64,000 bases of DNA from Stictocephala bisonia (Eukaryota; Arthropoda; Insecta; Hemiptera; Membracidae). How positions within the stretch are numbered: the stretch's first letter is position 1; each line of letters opens with the position of its first letter. The position numbers and the translations under genes are program-made. The notes below the pieces were generated by a model. It was not told the DNA's origin. It searched no databases and saw only the letters and a list, made by a program, of their open reading frames with translations. The stretch is from positions 927,001 through 991,000 of the forward strand of contig JAQJVL010000282.1 of NCBI GenBank assembly GCA_035578905.1. Direction: 5' to 3'. This document shows, piece by piece, positions 11,295-22,354 of this stretch.

Positions 11295-13251
11295 TGAGAC
11301 CCATCCCCCCACCAAAGCTGGTAAGCGTGCCAACCGGGGGATGGCTCAAAACAAGTCGAGCGATGGGATCACGGGTGGCAGTTGGAGGGTCAAAATAAAA
11401 CTCGGCAGCTGAGCAAAACTAGTTTATTACCAAAGAGCAAAAATTAAATAATCAAAAACCGGCAGAAGGCCACAATATAAATTTGCACTTCAATAAATAA
11501 CAATTACACTAAAATTAACGAGATAAAGACAAAAGCTACAAAAACAACAAACGCAACAAATACCAAAATTACCAATTATCAACTACATGGCCTATCTGCA
11601 GCCTAGCTTGAGACACCCAAAACGTAAGACAAATTTATTAAAGATTTAAAAATGAACATTTAGAAACAAATTTAGATAACCCCAAATAAACCCGGCAATT
11701 TAGCCCGCATCCCCTTGATTCCACCGGGCCAGGGAGTAAGCCGGAATCCCTGGGCAGCTCCGAATTAGAAGTTAAGTAAAAGTCCCATAATCCCCTTTTG
11801 GTGAGTTTGAAAAATTAAACAATTTAAAAGAAAATATAACACGGTACCGTTCAAGTAAAAATTCACTTCCAAGCACCCCTAATACACTTAACAAAAAAAT
11901 AAATAACAATAACTAGGCCTAAGCAATTAAATAAATAATAACAGGATTTAACAATGAGGACCTAACAAATATAAAAATCTAAACAAATGTAACAAGAAAA
12001 TAAACTAATTAAACTAAATAACAATAAATATTAACATTAAAAGTTCTTGGTATTTCACGTTTTCCTTTCCCTTTAATAAAAAAAATAAATAAATAAGTCC
12101 CCAATGGCTGTGTTGCTTAAAATCACTGTCCAAGTTTAGAAGCTCAGGCCTAGGCCACATAAAGTTCCACAGACATTTCTTTTTGTCTTCTTTTTTTTTA
12201 TTTTTCACATTAGCAACCCCCAGCTCAGCCGCCGGGAAAACAAGATGGAAAACACTGACCTGAGGACAGGAGACTTATACCACAAAGATGTAGAGCGGGT
12301 AGCGGGCGCCTCCAGGCTCCAACATGGTCCTCAGGCCAGGCTAGCAGTGCAGATGGTAGACAATCCCCGGACGGCAGGCCGAGGGCAGAAACGTCCTACT
12401 CGAGGACCCTGGACTGAAAGGTCAAACACAGCCATTAAACACAGTCCAGCCATCACAACAAAATATTACACATAACCACTAAACATAAGGGTGCCTGCTT
12501 TAACAAAACTTAACATGAAGAGACAAACAAGAACATGAGTGGAGCAAACAATACAGTGAAAAATTAACTTTAGGCTATGAATAATTATGTAGGAAACTCA
12601 GATTTAAAACAAATTTACAAATCAGCAAATTATAAAAGACGTAATTACGTATATGGAACTAAAAATGACAAACTGAAAACTAGGCTATGGATACATGAGC
12701 AATAGGTTATAACATGAAAATCAAAGGGTACAGCTAGGCTAGGTTATTGGCAAGGAACAAAAAAATATGGTAAATCGGTAACTACAACTGTAAAAAGGCT
12801 CAACAAAACATTATACAGAACTACTATTGACAATAAAGGCAGATATAAAAAGCATTAACGGTAAAAGTAACAAGGGAGCACATGGCTCAAACCTAGGTTA
12901 ACCAAACTAGACAAAGAAAATACAAATTTAACAAAACCCTGAAAACACAACTAAGAACGATTAATATTATTGCAACAAAATATTCTCACCAAAAGGGTGA
13001 TTAGATATTAAAACTTACAAAAGAACACTTACGTTTTGGGAACCTTAGCCTAACATATTCTCGTGACGAACGGCTGCTGAGAACAAGTGAACAGACAGGC
13101 CAACTTGACCGAAGCTGCTGGAACACGGAACGAAACGGAACTGGGCCAACGGCCACCAAAGTACGCGAAACGCCGGGCAAAAGCGAATCTCAGGCAGCCT
13201 GGCAGACGACGAGAAAAAAAAACGTAATGTACCGGTCAAAGACCCGGTACA
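11295..13251 (-). repeat. Gypsy LTR, copy 3 (5' end of the array)
   Basis: Complete LTR of about 1957 bp whose outer end coincides with the end of the array. This fixes the true LTR boundary. Plus-strand flank after the LTR starts GTTGT; the matching target duplication would be left of the window. At 13228 to 13251 the LTR terminus forms a near-palindrome (TGTACCGG arm, AAA-centred loop, CCGGTACA arm), which also occurs in copies 1 and 2. Confidence 0.85.
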
Positions 13252-13346
13252 GTTGTTGAAGTGTGAGGTTACCCCAACCAAATCATTCAGAGGGGAGAAT
13301 TTATGTGTTTTAATTTATACTCTTTGTTACTTAATAATAGAATAAA

Positions 13347-14311
13347 TTAACACATTCAATGCTGAAAAAATATGTTAAAAACATGTCAGATACTAAAATA
13401 ATATTTTGTACCAAAACAATACCTTATATTGTCAGGAAACAGGGTTGATACACCAAATCCAGTTTATGGCCTCAATTCTGGTAGATCGGGGCTTCCGAAG
13501 TGGTCGTCCGCCGGTGGTGGAGCCGCACATCGCAACGAAACCCATGTGCGCCGCGAGACGCCTGCCGCAATTAGTCGCGGCAGGTCGCATTCCTGAAGTT
13601 GAAATACGCCATACAGGAGTATCATTTCCGATATCAGAATCATCAGATTCATAAGAATCAGAGTCATCTGAAACATTTCCCATCATTTGATGTTGGATTG
13701 GATCATCAACTTCACCATCACTGTCGGCAGGACAAAGTCAGGAGCCGAAGATGGCCCAGGAGTTGGTTGAAACATTGCAGAAAAGAATAAAATGCACTAT
13801 ACAAATATATTTACAATATAACACAAATCACAATACAATATAACAACACGATACTAATGTTTCACTATTATACACAAAAATAAAATGGTAAAACTCTGAT
13901 GCAAGCCAACTGGCTCAAAATGCCACGAACGGCGAACACCAAAACGTGACGCGAAACACAGGCAACAATGCAGCGCAAATCCGACCGTTATAAGGCAAGT
14001 GGCTGGACCACACTGAATTCCACATACAAGCATTGCTTCGTCAACCGCTGGCAACAGTTCCGCTGCGCGCGCAGGCACGCTAACCCCCGCCAACTGGCTC
14101 AAAATGGCGTGATCCACGAACGAAGAACAAGGAAATGTGACGCGGGAAACAGGCTATAATGCGGCGCAAATCCGACCCTTCTAAGCCAAAGGGCTAGGCG
14201 ACACTGAAGCCTACAAGCCAGTATTGATACGTCCACCGCCGGCGACTTATCCGCTGCGCGCGCAAGCACTGCTATCACCCGCGTGCGTGTGACCCGCACA
14301 CAATGTGTTAA
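13347..14311. mobile_element. piggyBac-like nonautonomous element (TTAA-flanked)
   Basis: Both ends are TTAA followed inward by the inverted repeat CACATT (left TTAACACATTCAATG, right complement TTAACACATTGTGTG). The interior is GC-rich compared with its flanks. On the minus strand a frame at 13432 to 13686 begins with an acidic stretch (SDDSDSYESDDSD), as in the N-terminus of piggyBac transposases, but no catalytic region follows. From 13908 to 14283 it contains a direct duplication of about 185 bp. It lies in the intron upstream of the UFSP2 exons. Confidence 0.6.
13908..14283. repeat. Two tandem units of about 185 bp
   Basis: Both units start with CCAACTGGCTCAAAATG (at about 13908 and 14092) and share GCGCAAATCCGACC and CCGCTGCGCGCGCA blocks in the same order, with many substitutions between. 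The block is a subterminal duplication inside the piggyBac-like element. Confidence 0.7.
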
Positions 14312-14411
14312 GTAAATTAAATCAGCTGTTATGTTTTAACAATTACTATTAAATGGTTCTACATTGAAGCATCACTAATCTAGTGTTTTATTTAATTTTT
14401 CAGCTAATTAA

Positions 14412-14699
14412 TTCATAATTATTATTCATTATTCATCTCTAAGACGCCGATCGTAGAGATATGGACGAATATGAGGTGTGAATGAGTGTGATGAGTATAT
14501 GAACGAGTGTAGTCATTGTTACTATCTGAGTTCGACTTCGCTCAGAAAGAACTATTTATTAGCCAGGGCACAATAGCCAGGCAACTATGGGACCTACAGC
14601 TTTACGCGGAATCCGAACCACGTAGTGTTGGTCTGATTTTCAGCTAACTGACAAGTTTGATACTTAGTTCTCTCCCCCACACAACACCCGAACCTTGAC
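14412..14699 (-). mobile_element. SINE family A copy
   Basis: About 290 bp, nearly the same as 53228 to 53523 and related to copies at 29383, 43411 and 56270. On the minus strand the head contains a box-B-like GTGGTTCGGATTCC, and the element ends in an A/T-rich tail at its left side. It lies in the UFSP2 intron. Confidence 0.7.
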
Positions 14700-15089
14700 T
14701 ACCATTCAACACAGACACTCCAGACTTCTCTAGTAGTGCCTATATTGATGACAACCATTGAGCAGACGCCGTGCCGATAATAAGAGATTTAGTAACATAT
14801 TATGAACAGCAAGTGGTTCTCAGCTGATCCCTTTCAAAATGTATTATGACTGATTGGTGTTAACCATATATTTTAATCAATACACCTATTCTGGTCTTAA
14901 ATAGATATGCCTTTTTTCCCTAATATTTTATTATATTTTTTTTTTTTTTTAGTTGATTGTTATTTATTGATATATATTTATTAGTATCATTATTTTTAAC
15001 TGTGAATTATATGGTGTTAATGTACAAGGAAAGTTTCCAACAAATATTGATTATGAGAGTTTTATTATTGGTTTAATTTACGTTGGCAG

Positions 15090-15343
15090 ACATCAAGGGT
15101 ATACAGACAAACCTGTGCCATCCCATCGAGACATTCAGCAGTGCCTGGTAGACATCAAAGACAAACCAGCCGAGTTTGTTGGCTCTCGCCAGTGGATCGG
15201 CTCAACAGAGGTGAGCTTTTGTCTAGACACACTGCTAGGAATCACCTGCCGCATCGTCAATGTCTCTTCAGGTGCTGAGCTTGCTAGCCTAGGTCCAGAG
15301 CTAGCCAGGCACTTCTCAATTAATGGAACCCCGATCATGATAG
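15090..15343 (+). CDS. Ufsp2: UFSP2 penultimate coding exon (UFM1-specific protease 2)
   Basis: UFSP2 is a cysteine protease that matures the ubiquitin-like modifier UFM1 and removes it from targets, largely at the endoplasmic reticulum and ribosome. The frame reads [17 protein letters not shown], then [18 protein letters not shown] and GTPIMIG, matching the conserved C-terminal protease domain. The exon follows an acceptor AG at 15088 to 15089 and ends before a GT donor at 15344. The joint to the next exon restores [13 protein letters not shown] in phase. The preceding exon, which should carry the catalytic cysteine (GWGCAYRS region), is not found between 13252 and 15089, so it is probably left of the Gypsy array, outside the window. 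Confidence 0.9.
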
Positions 15344-17042
15344 GTCAGTTCCGCATTTAATTAATCGTGTTTATTTATTTAACTCTGGCAACAACAAATA
15401 TTAATTGAGAAGCAGTCTTTTTATCCTCAGAATACAGGCTTTCTGACTAGAATATTCTTCTAGTCTTAGCTTGCTTTATCGTAATTAGTTACAAAATCTT
15501 CAAATCCCATTGTCTTTAGATAAAACAAAACTCACCTCCACAGTTTGGTAAGAGATATCATCTATTTAATTTGGAATTTAAATAAATAAAAAGTTTGTTC
15601 CAAACACGTTTCTAGATAATCTTTTAGCACTTAGCCATGAACTTTATCAATTTTCTAAAGTTTACATCATCTACTTATGAAGTCTTGTAATGTATTTTAT
15701 TTCTTGTAATATGAATAAAGTGATACCGTAGTTTTTAATAATTATTAATCACGTATGTTGAAACACAGAGAAGAAACAAATAGAGGCATACTCAATTATG
15801 GGTGAAAGGGTGTCAAGTTATAGAAGGTTTTGAGTTCTCCAATTCTCTGGGTGGATGGCAGGGCAAGTATGCCTCCCCTCCTTATAAATGTAGTAATCAA
15901 TTCCACAAATTTATAAAGATTTAACCCTTTGCACTTGATAGGTCACCGTCAGTGGCCAGTTCCCACTCGTAGACAACTCATATTTTTTGCCGTTCTAACT
16001 GTCCTCTTATGTTACACGGCCACTGTGAGTGGCTGTGCCACCATCTTGCGCTATGCGTCAGCCATGTTATCTGCCAGTTATCACTGGGTCGACACTGCTA
16101 ATATGGCAAAATGGACATTTAAAACCCCATGTAATTTACATAACTTTGTTTAATGATAACTTTAAAGCTACGTTGTACCACAATAACAGTTTAAGAGAAA
16201 TAAAAGAATATTTGTAAGTTTGTTTCCAGTAACTCTCGGATATTATCTCATCGTAAGTCATCATTTCCCTCCATATTCACTAAATACTATAATACTAATG
16301 TAACTGGAACTAAAACACTAATATATAAATAATAATAAATTTTGAAAAATGTGTGGCTTTTTTTATTACTTTAACAACTGATCACTTAGCAACACAAAAA
16401 CTACGTAGCGGCTTGTGAGCGCTAAGGCAGATATGTTAGATATATGGAACATAACAGATAGTGGGAAACTGACAGACACTTAGTTTCTCAACAGGTTACA
16501 CCACCTTACAGAGGAATAATATTGAAAAAGATATACTAAACGCAGAACTGAATCTTGGCCACTGGCAGTGCCCGTACGAGTGTTCACCGATTTTCACGCT
16601 GGCCACTCACAGTGGCCTTGCGATCTGGGATGAAATTTACAACAACGAAAATTACAAGCTGTCACAGAAATGGCTGTGGCCACTCACAGTGGCCATACAA
16701 ACCCAGAGGACATTTCTTAAAGAGCCCTCTCGAGTGCAAAGTGTTTAATTAAGCAAAGGGTAACTGCTACTGAGGCTATAAAAAGAAACCTCTGTTTCTT
16801 TTTTCGCTATAGTGAAAGTACTATTTATCATTAACCCTATAGCTTTGTTTCAAAGCGTATAAATGATATAACATCAATTTAATGACAATTTACATTAAAT
16901 GCATGTTAAAAACTTGTAAATCAGATAACTGCCTTGGATTACAGATCTAAGATTTAACACTTCATATCTTAATAATGAACATATTTGTATTAGTTAATTA
17001 AAAATGTCATAATTGATATTTAATATCACAAATTATTTCCAG
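15344..17042 (+). other. UFSP2 last intron, containing a piggyBac-like element
   Basis: GT at 15344 and AG at 17041 to 17042 flank about 1.7 kb. About half of it is the TTAA-flanked element at 15921 to 16748. The rest is AT-rich sequence in which I see nothing else. Confidence 0.8.
15921..16748. mobile_element. piggyBac-like MITE with subterminal palindromes
   Basis: TTAA at both ends, with inverted ends CCCTTTGCACTTGATAGG on the left and, reversed, ACACTTTGCACTCGAGAGG on the right. Inside are several copies of the palindromic motif GGCCACTGTGAGTGGC or its variants (near 15949, 16019, 16600 and 16677). No transposase is encoded. It sits wholly inside the last UFSP2 intron. Confidence 0.7.
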
Positions 17043-17254
17043 GTGGTGGGGTGTTAGCGCATACCATCCTTGGAGTGGACTTAAACAGAGAGACTGATGA
17101 ACTGAAATTCTTGGTGCTGGACCCTCATTATACGGGAGTAGACGAACTCAGACTGGTTCTCCAGAAAGGAGGTGTTGGCTGGAAAAGTCCAGACTTTTGG
17201 AAAAAGACCGCTTACTACAACATGTGCATGCCTTTACGGCCCATATGCTTCTAA
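17043..17254 (+). CDS. Ufsp2: UFSP2 terminal coding exon with catalytic Asp and His
   Basis: The exon encodes [12 protein letters not shown], then [22 protein letters not shown] and the C-terminus [13 protein letters not shown], ending in TAA at 17252 to 17254. In the known family the DPH motif supplies the catalytic aspartate and histidine that pair with the upstream cysteine; both are intact here. The acceptor is TTTCCAG at 17036 to 17042. Together with the previous exon it gives about 155 residues of the C-terminal protease domain, and both exons are free of disruptions, so the host gene looks functional in what can be seen. Confidence 0.92.
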
Positions 17255-17424
17255 GCTCGCCTTGCCACACAACTCAACATTATTTTTATAGGAGATGTTT
17301 ATATACCAGTTTTGCTCATAGCCCTGTATGAAATGGATTAATATATTTTTGTTTTGTAATTGGTGTTTTTTTAACCAAAATTTCATATATTTTCTAACAC
17401 GTTTTACAACTGCAAGTTACATTC

Positions 17425-18255
17425 CTAACCCTTCGTATGCCGATTATATACGCAAACATTTTTCTCTGAGTGAGCGTTGTGCATATATATACACACTGCT
17501 TTTAGCTCAATGAGCGTTTGCCGGAAATACCCGTTATATGAAATTTGAGTTTGTTTGATCCTCATCCTGCCTTCCAAGGTCACACGCAATTCGTTATTAG
17601 TCATACAACACCCTCCACCCAATACTATTGCTTACCCCCCTTCCCATCCCTTCCCTACCCTCTCCGACCCTCATCTCTTTCAAAAATGTGTTGTTGACGA
17701 CGTGTTGTTGTCGTCCAGGGCTTTGTTGCATTCTGCGCTGCACACTCTGTTTACTTAGACACAAGTTACTTCGGCTTATGAATTCGATTTGTTCTGTTTA
17801 TTTTATGTATGTAGTTTAGTTCTGTTTACTTGTGCAAAATCTGCCAGGAAAAGCCTCACGCATCCAGAAGTCTGCTTTGGGGCATATCATACTAAAGAGA
17901 AATATGCTTGAGTACACTTGTAATATCATGTTTAGTCATTAGATTATACAATCAAATGAAATTAACAACTAATTAGTATTTTATTTCAAACTTACCTAAC
18001 AACTGATTTTAGTAGAACAAGCTATGACGGGTAAAAACGTACTAAACAAATTTCCTTAGAGCTAATGATATGTATATACGCAAGTATTATTTTTGGAAAA
18101 ACCTTAAAAAAATTATTTCCGCCAAATATTAATTGATGCAGCATATAATAGTTAATTTTGAAGCATAATATATATTGGTAAAAAATTTAGTAGTGACCCA
18201 ACCAAGTTTCATGTATGCTTATGTTAAGAATATAAATTAGCTCGCGAAGGGTTAA
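17425..18255. mobile_element. piggyBac-like MITE, degenerate
   Basis: Right end TTAA preceded by the inverted sequence of CCCTTCGCGAGC; left end CTAA (one change from TTAA) followed by CCCTTCGTATGC. Length about 830 bp, like the neighbour at 15921. GAGCGTT motifs repeat near the left end. No coding capacity. It begins only about 170 bp past the UFSP2 stop codon, so it may lie in or next to the 3' untranslated region. Confidence 0.45.
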
Positions 18256-18465
18256 ACTTTGGTCTAGTGGCCCATTGTATGCTGTGTTTATAAGATTCTT
18301 TCACAGATCTGATTTAGTAAGTTTTATCTGATTATAAATCCCAAAAACCACTGATTGTTAATTTTGCTGTTGATTTCAATGGCTTTGATTAAGGTAGGTC
18401 ATTATAGTCATATTTGACTATTTTAAATTACAAATGTAAATTTGGGCTGCTGTATTTTATTTACA

Positions 18466-19350
18466 GTACTTGGTCCAGTGCTTTTCCTCCTCCTCACAAA
18501 TGATATGCCAAACTGCCTAGGCGATGCCTGTTCATCAGTAATGTATGCAGACGATACCGTTCTCACCATCTCTAATAAAATAACTGAAATGCTTGAAATA
18601 AACACAACTACATGCTTCAACCAAGCTAAACAATACTGTGCAAACAACGATCTGGTCTTAAATGAAAATAAAACAGTACAAATAGTCTTCAACACAAGAA
18701 ACAAAACCACAAACCTTACACACCTCCCCGGACTCGAAGCAGGCAGCATAACAAAATACCTCGGCATCACAATTGACCCAAAATTGTCCTGGAAGCCCCA
18801 TATAGACCAACTAAGTAAGAGACTTTCCTCAAGTATCTATGTAATTCGTAGAATTAAACAAATATGTGGCCCCGAGGCAGCAAAAGTTGCTTACTTCTCT
18901 CTTTTTGAAGCGCACCTAAGGTATGGAATAGCATCATGGGGAGGAACAGCAGCGCTCAACATGGGAAAGATTCTTATCCAACAAAAACGAGCAATCAGAT
19001 GCCTGGCGGGACTCCAATATCAAGAAAGTTGTCGAGAATCCTTCAAACAGCTAAAGGCTCTCACAGTGGTGTCTCTTTACATCCGGGAAACTATCCTGTA
19101 TGCAGTCGCCACACAACAATTAAGGCATCGAGAATTACATCCATATAACACAAGACATGCCGCAAACTTCACTCTGCCCACCCACAGCCTAAGCATTTTT
19201 GAGAAGAAACCCTCTTACAAAGGAGCACTGTTTTTTAACCACTTGCCCGATCAACTAAGAAACCAGCCACCTAAATGTTTTAAGAACCAGCTGACGAAAT
19301 GGCTCCAAGAAAGGCCCTACTACTCCAAGTCTGAATTCCTGAACACCTGA
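18466..19350 (+). pseudogene. 5'-truncated LINE reverse transcriptase (jockey/CR1-like)
   Basis: The frame starts inside the reverse transcriptase at VLGPVLFLLLTNDMPN, which normally follows a GVPQGS block, and contains the catalytic MYADD motif. It continues with YLGITIDPKLSW, the thumb (ASWGG, RAIRCLAGL) and the usual C-terminal tail to a TGA at 19348. No frameshift is seen in about 295 codons. The missing 5' part is typical of incomplete reverse transcription during LINE insertion. The clade assignment is from general appearance only. Confidence 0.85.
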
Positions 19351-19531
19351 CACAGTGCAGCCTAAGACAAGAATTTTACTTTGGACAACAAAAGACAACT
19401 TTTATAACTATGACAAAAAAACAGGGATTTTTGCATTGTATAAATCTTATTTACCAAACTCTTTTTGTTTCTATGACGCCTGTACTATTCTCCATGAATA
19501 TGTAAATAAAGAATATTGTCTATTGTCTACA
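19351..19531 (+). other. LINE 3' untranslated region and simple-repeat tail
   Basis: After the LINE stop codon there are about 150 bases of AT-rich sequence, an AATAAA at about 19506, and a short ATTGTCT tandem at the end. Short tandem tails of this sort mark the 3' ends of many insect LINEs. Confidence 0.5.
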
Positions 19532-19539
19532 ACATGGTT

Positions 19540-22010
19540 AATGTGTTGGTTCCATGTAATATTTTGGTCAACAATTAAGCCCAAAAATGTTGTTGATTGA
19601 ACAACCTGTAATTTTTTATTTTGGACATAATTAACTTGATTTACAGAATATCTGCTTTTTCCTGCTGTAAATATCATAAAATTAGTTTTATTTGTGTTCA
19701 GTAAAAGTTGATTATGATTTAAAAAGTTATCTATCTTAATCAAACAATCTAAAGATTGTTTTTGTATGTTATATACAGATGTGTCACTTATTTTAAGGCT
19801 GGCATCATCAGCATAAAGACAGAGTTTAGTGAACGGATTGTTAATATAGATGGAGGAATAAGAGAGGTCCTAATATAGACCATTGCGGTACACTGTGCTG
19901 TATTTCGGTAGGAGGTGAGCAACTGGAAACTATGTGACCATCTTTTAAAAATAAATATTTAAAATAGTGATTAAAAATGATTCTATAAGACCATATACTA
20001 CTGACTGTGACCCACCCTGAGGCCACATACTACTGACGGATTGTGTATTGATCCTTCCGACCATCCATACACGTACTGTGGGTATTGACTCACACGCCCA
20101 CCCTTACATGTACAATGGTATTAAAATCTCAACATATTGTATTCAATAGGTTAAATAGGATCCAAACCATTTTAAAGTATTTCCATCAATTCCCAATTCA
20201 CCACTTTTTTGCACTAGAAGAAAATGTGACACACCGTCAAAGCTTTGCTCAGGTCCAGGAATGTTTTTTCTCCTTTGTCAACAGAATTGATCACCGAATC
20301 AATAAAATGTAATGTTGCAGTTGTAACTATCAACCTGGTCTAAAACCATGTTGCTCTTTATCATGTAAAACATTTGCTTCTAGATATATTGCCAATTGTA
20401 TGTAAACTGCTTCCATATAATTTAGAAAAGGTTGGCAATAAAAATAGAGGTCAATAATTTGTTAAATTTTTAGTATCTGGTTTAAACAGTGGTATGACTT
20501 GCAATTTTTAATTTAGATGGAAACATTCCGACGATTAAAGAAGAATTAATTAAGTGAACAATGATCTTTTTGTATTTTTGGCATACTTCAATACAAGCAT
20601 GGGTATTTTGTCAATTCCAGCTGTTAATTTATTATCAAAAGAATTCAATATTTTCAAAATGTCCTCGTCTGTAACTGGCCTGAAACAAAATTTTGTCCCT
20701 GGAAGGCAAGCAGAGCTAAAAAAATTTCCATTGACAGGTGTAACCCAATTCTGTGCCAAGAGAGGAAGTATTGATGAGTTCACATAGTTGTTAAAATAGT
20801 TATTGAAAATGCAACTTATCTCATTAGGTTCAGTAACAAGTTTACCATCTAATTCAATCTATACTATCAAAACTTTTTCTTATTTGAGATTTCAGTATTA
20901 AAAATTTGCCAAGTAGTCTTAGATACATTGCTTGTTTTATTTATTTTATTTTGAAAATACTTTCTTTTAGTAGCAATTATATTTTTCTAAAAACATTGTT
21001 TAAATTTTTAACTCGATGTAACATTTCCAAATCATTTGTGGTTCGTGCAACTTGACTCAACTGCACAGTTCTAGATTTTTCAAACTTTAGATCTTGTGCT
21101 ATCCAAGATTTATTTTTAGCTTTGCTGCGTTTTTATTTTAGAAAAGCATGTGTCAAAATAGAACATAACAATTTGATGAAAAATATTGTATTTCTTTTCA
21201 ACAGTAGCCATATAAATGTCTAACCAGTTCTCTCTGCTTAAAAATTTAACAAACAAAGCCAAATTGTTCTCATTGAAATCTCTTTGTTTTAGTTTCAGTT
21301 TTGTTATCATTCTTAGACATGATGTTTCTAATAAAAATGTTGTCAGAGTATTCAATATCTATTAATAATCCATCATGATCAGATATTTGTGTACCTATAC
21401 CAATAACTTTAAACTTATACATATCAATATTAGTTAGTACATTGTCCAAGGCGGTCTGAGACATACTTTTGACTCAGGTAGGAAAGTTAACAAGATACCT
21501 CATTTTATATATTTGTAGTACATAGTTCAATATTTTGCTGTCAGAAAAATGTAATACATCAAAGTTTGTCACCCACAGTAATGATGTTCCCAATTTTTTT
21601 AACCAATATATTTAATTAAAAAATTAGCTTTTCTAGAAAAATTACCTTTTTTTGAAGTAGGGGATCGATATAGTCCAACTAGCAAGAACTTTAAGTTATG
21701 ACAATTATATTCAGTGAGACAACACTCAAGCTCCCTTTCACAAACAATACTGTTAGTTATAGCAAATTGATTTTTTATATTTTCAATTTTTGTTTTCAAG
21801 AATCAATACATCCCCACCACCGGTTGTTGGCTGTTGTCTGTGAAAAAGATGTGTGAATTCAGTAGGTATCAAAATTAAACCTTGTAAGCTCTAGTTCTGT
21901 CATTTTGTTTTTATTTAAAACAATTAAATCTGGATTCAATTAATCTACTGTAATTTGTAAGGAATCAATTCTGGATGGTAGGTGTCCAATATTTAAATAA
22001 ATAATTGGTT
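19540..22010 (-). pseudogene. Decayed LINE with endonuclease and reverse transcriptase
   Basis: Pieces of one LINE can be read right to left in several frames. First an endonuclease start (21600 to 22010, with LLVGLYRSPTSK), then its SDHDGLL motif (near 21380), a linker resembling LSRENWLDIY (near 21225), the N-terminal reverse transcriptase (20550 to 20783, DEDILKILNS), FLDLSKAFD near 20250, the damaged VPQWSILGPLLFL block near 19870, and STTFLGLIVDQNITW near 19560. Many stops and frameshifts separate the pieces, so it is dead. A G-rich minisatellite unit interrupts the reverse transcriptase at about 20040 to 20120. Confidence 0.8.
20040..20120 (-). repeat. Minisatellite motif inside the decayed LINE
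   Basis: Roughly two units, on the minus strand, of a motif reading ACCATTGTACATGTA followed by G-rich GGGTGGGC. The same motif recurs at 30196 to 30313 and 39463 to 39510. Here it splits the reverse-transcriptase frame of the LINE. Confidence 0.55.
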
Positions 22011-22354
22011 CTTAGATTCCCCCATATTAACTGTTAAGTACTGGCTGTTATCTCTTATTGTGGGTCTATTTTTTTTATTCATGTTATATCCTGAGAAAAA
22101 AGGAACAAGTTTTTTAAGGGGACTTCGTTAAAGGAGATAGTATACTTAATGTTAAATTTGGGTTTTCTTTTATCCCAGTCTGCAAAGCCAAGCACTGCTC
22201 CAAATTACCCTGAGCCACTTATTACGACCTTACGCCTACAGTTAAGTTAGGGAAATCAATGAGGGAAGAAATCTCTGATAATATGTTATCTGAGATTGGA
22301 ATAGACTGAACTACAAGAATTCAAATTAGAACCATTAGTAACACATGGTAGTGA

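Larger units (their letters stand above)
1..13251 (-). mobile_element. Tandem array of a gag-less Ty3/Gypsy LTR retrotransposon
   Basis: One element type is repeated head to tail with a period of 5234 to 5235 bp. The order from left is: partial internal region (1 to 825), LTR, internal region, LTR, internal region, LTR. All copies read on the minus strand. Neighbouring copies differ by only a handful of substitutions and homopolymer length changes, so the array is young or homogenised. The right edge at 13251 falls exactly on an LTR end (CA on the plus strand) and is followed by unrelated sequence; the left edge is outside the window. Shared LTRs between units are expected from unequal recombination between LTRs or from insertion of a multimeric circle. 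An assembly artefact cannot be excluded from sequence alone, although private differences between copies argue for real copies. Confidence 0.9.

Noticed and set aside
15929..16153. Plus-strand frames inside the UFSP2 last intron
   Set aside because: They lie within the piggyBac-like MITE and run through its palindromic subterminal repeats.
20550..20787. 77-codon plus-strand frame
   Set aside because: Mirror of the minus-strand LINE reverse-transcriptase piece in the same interval.
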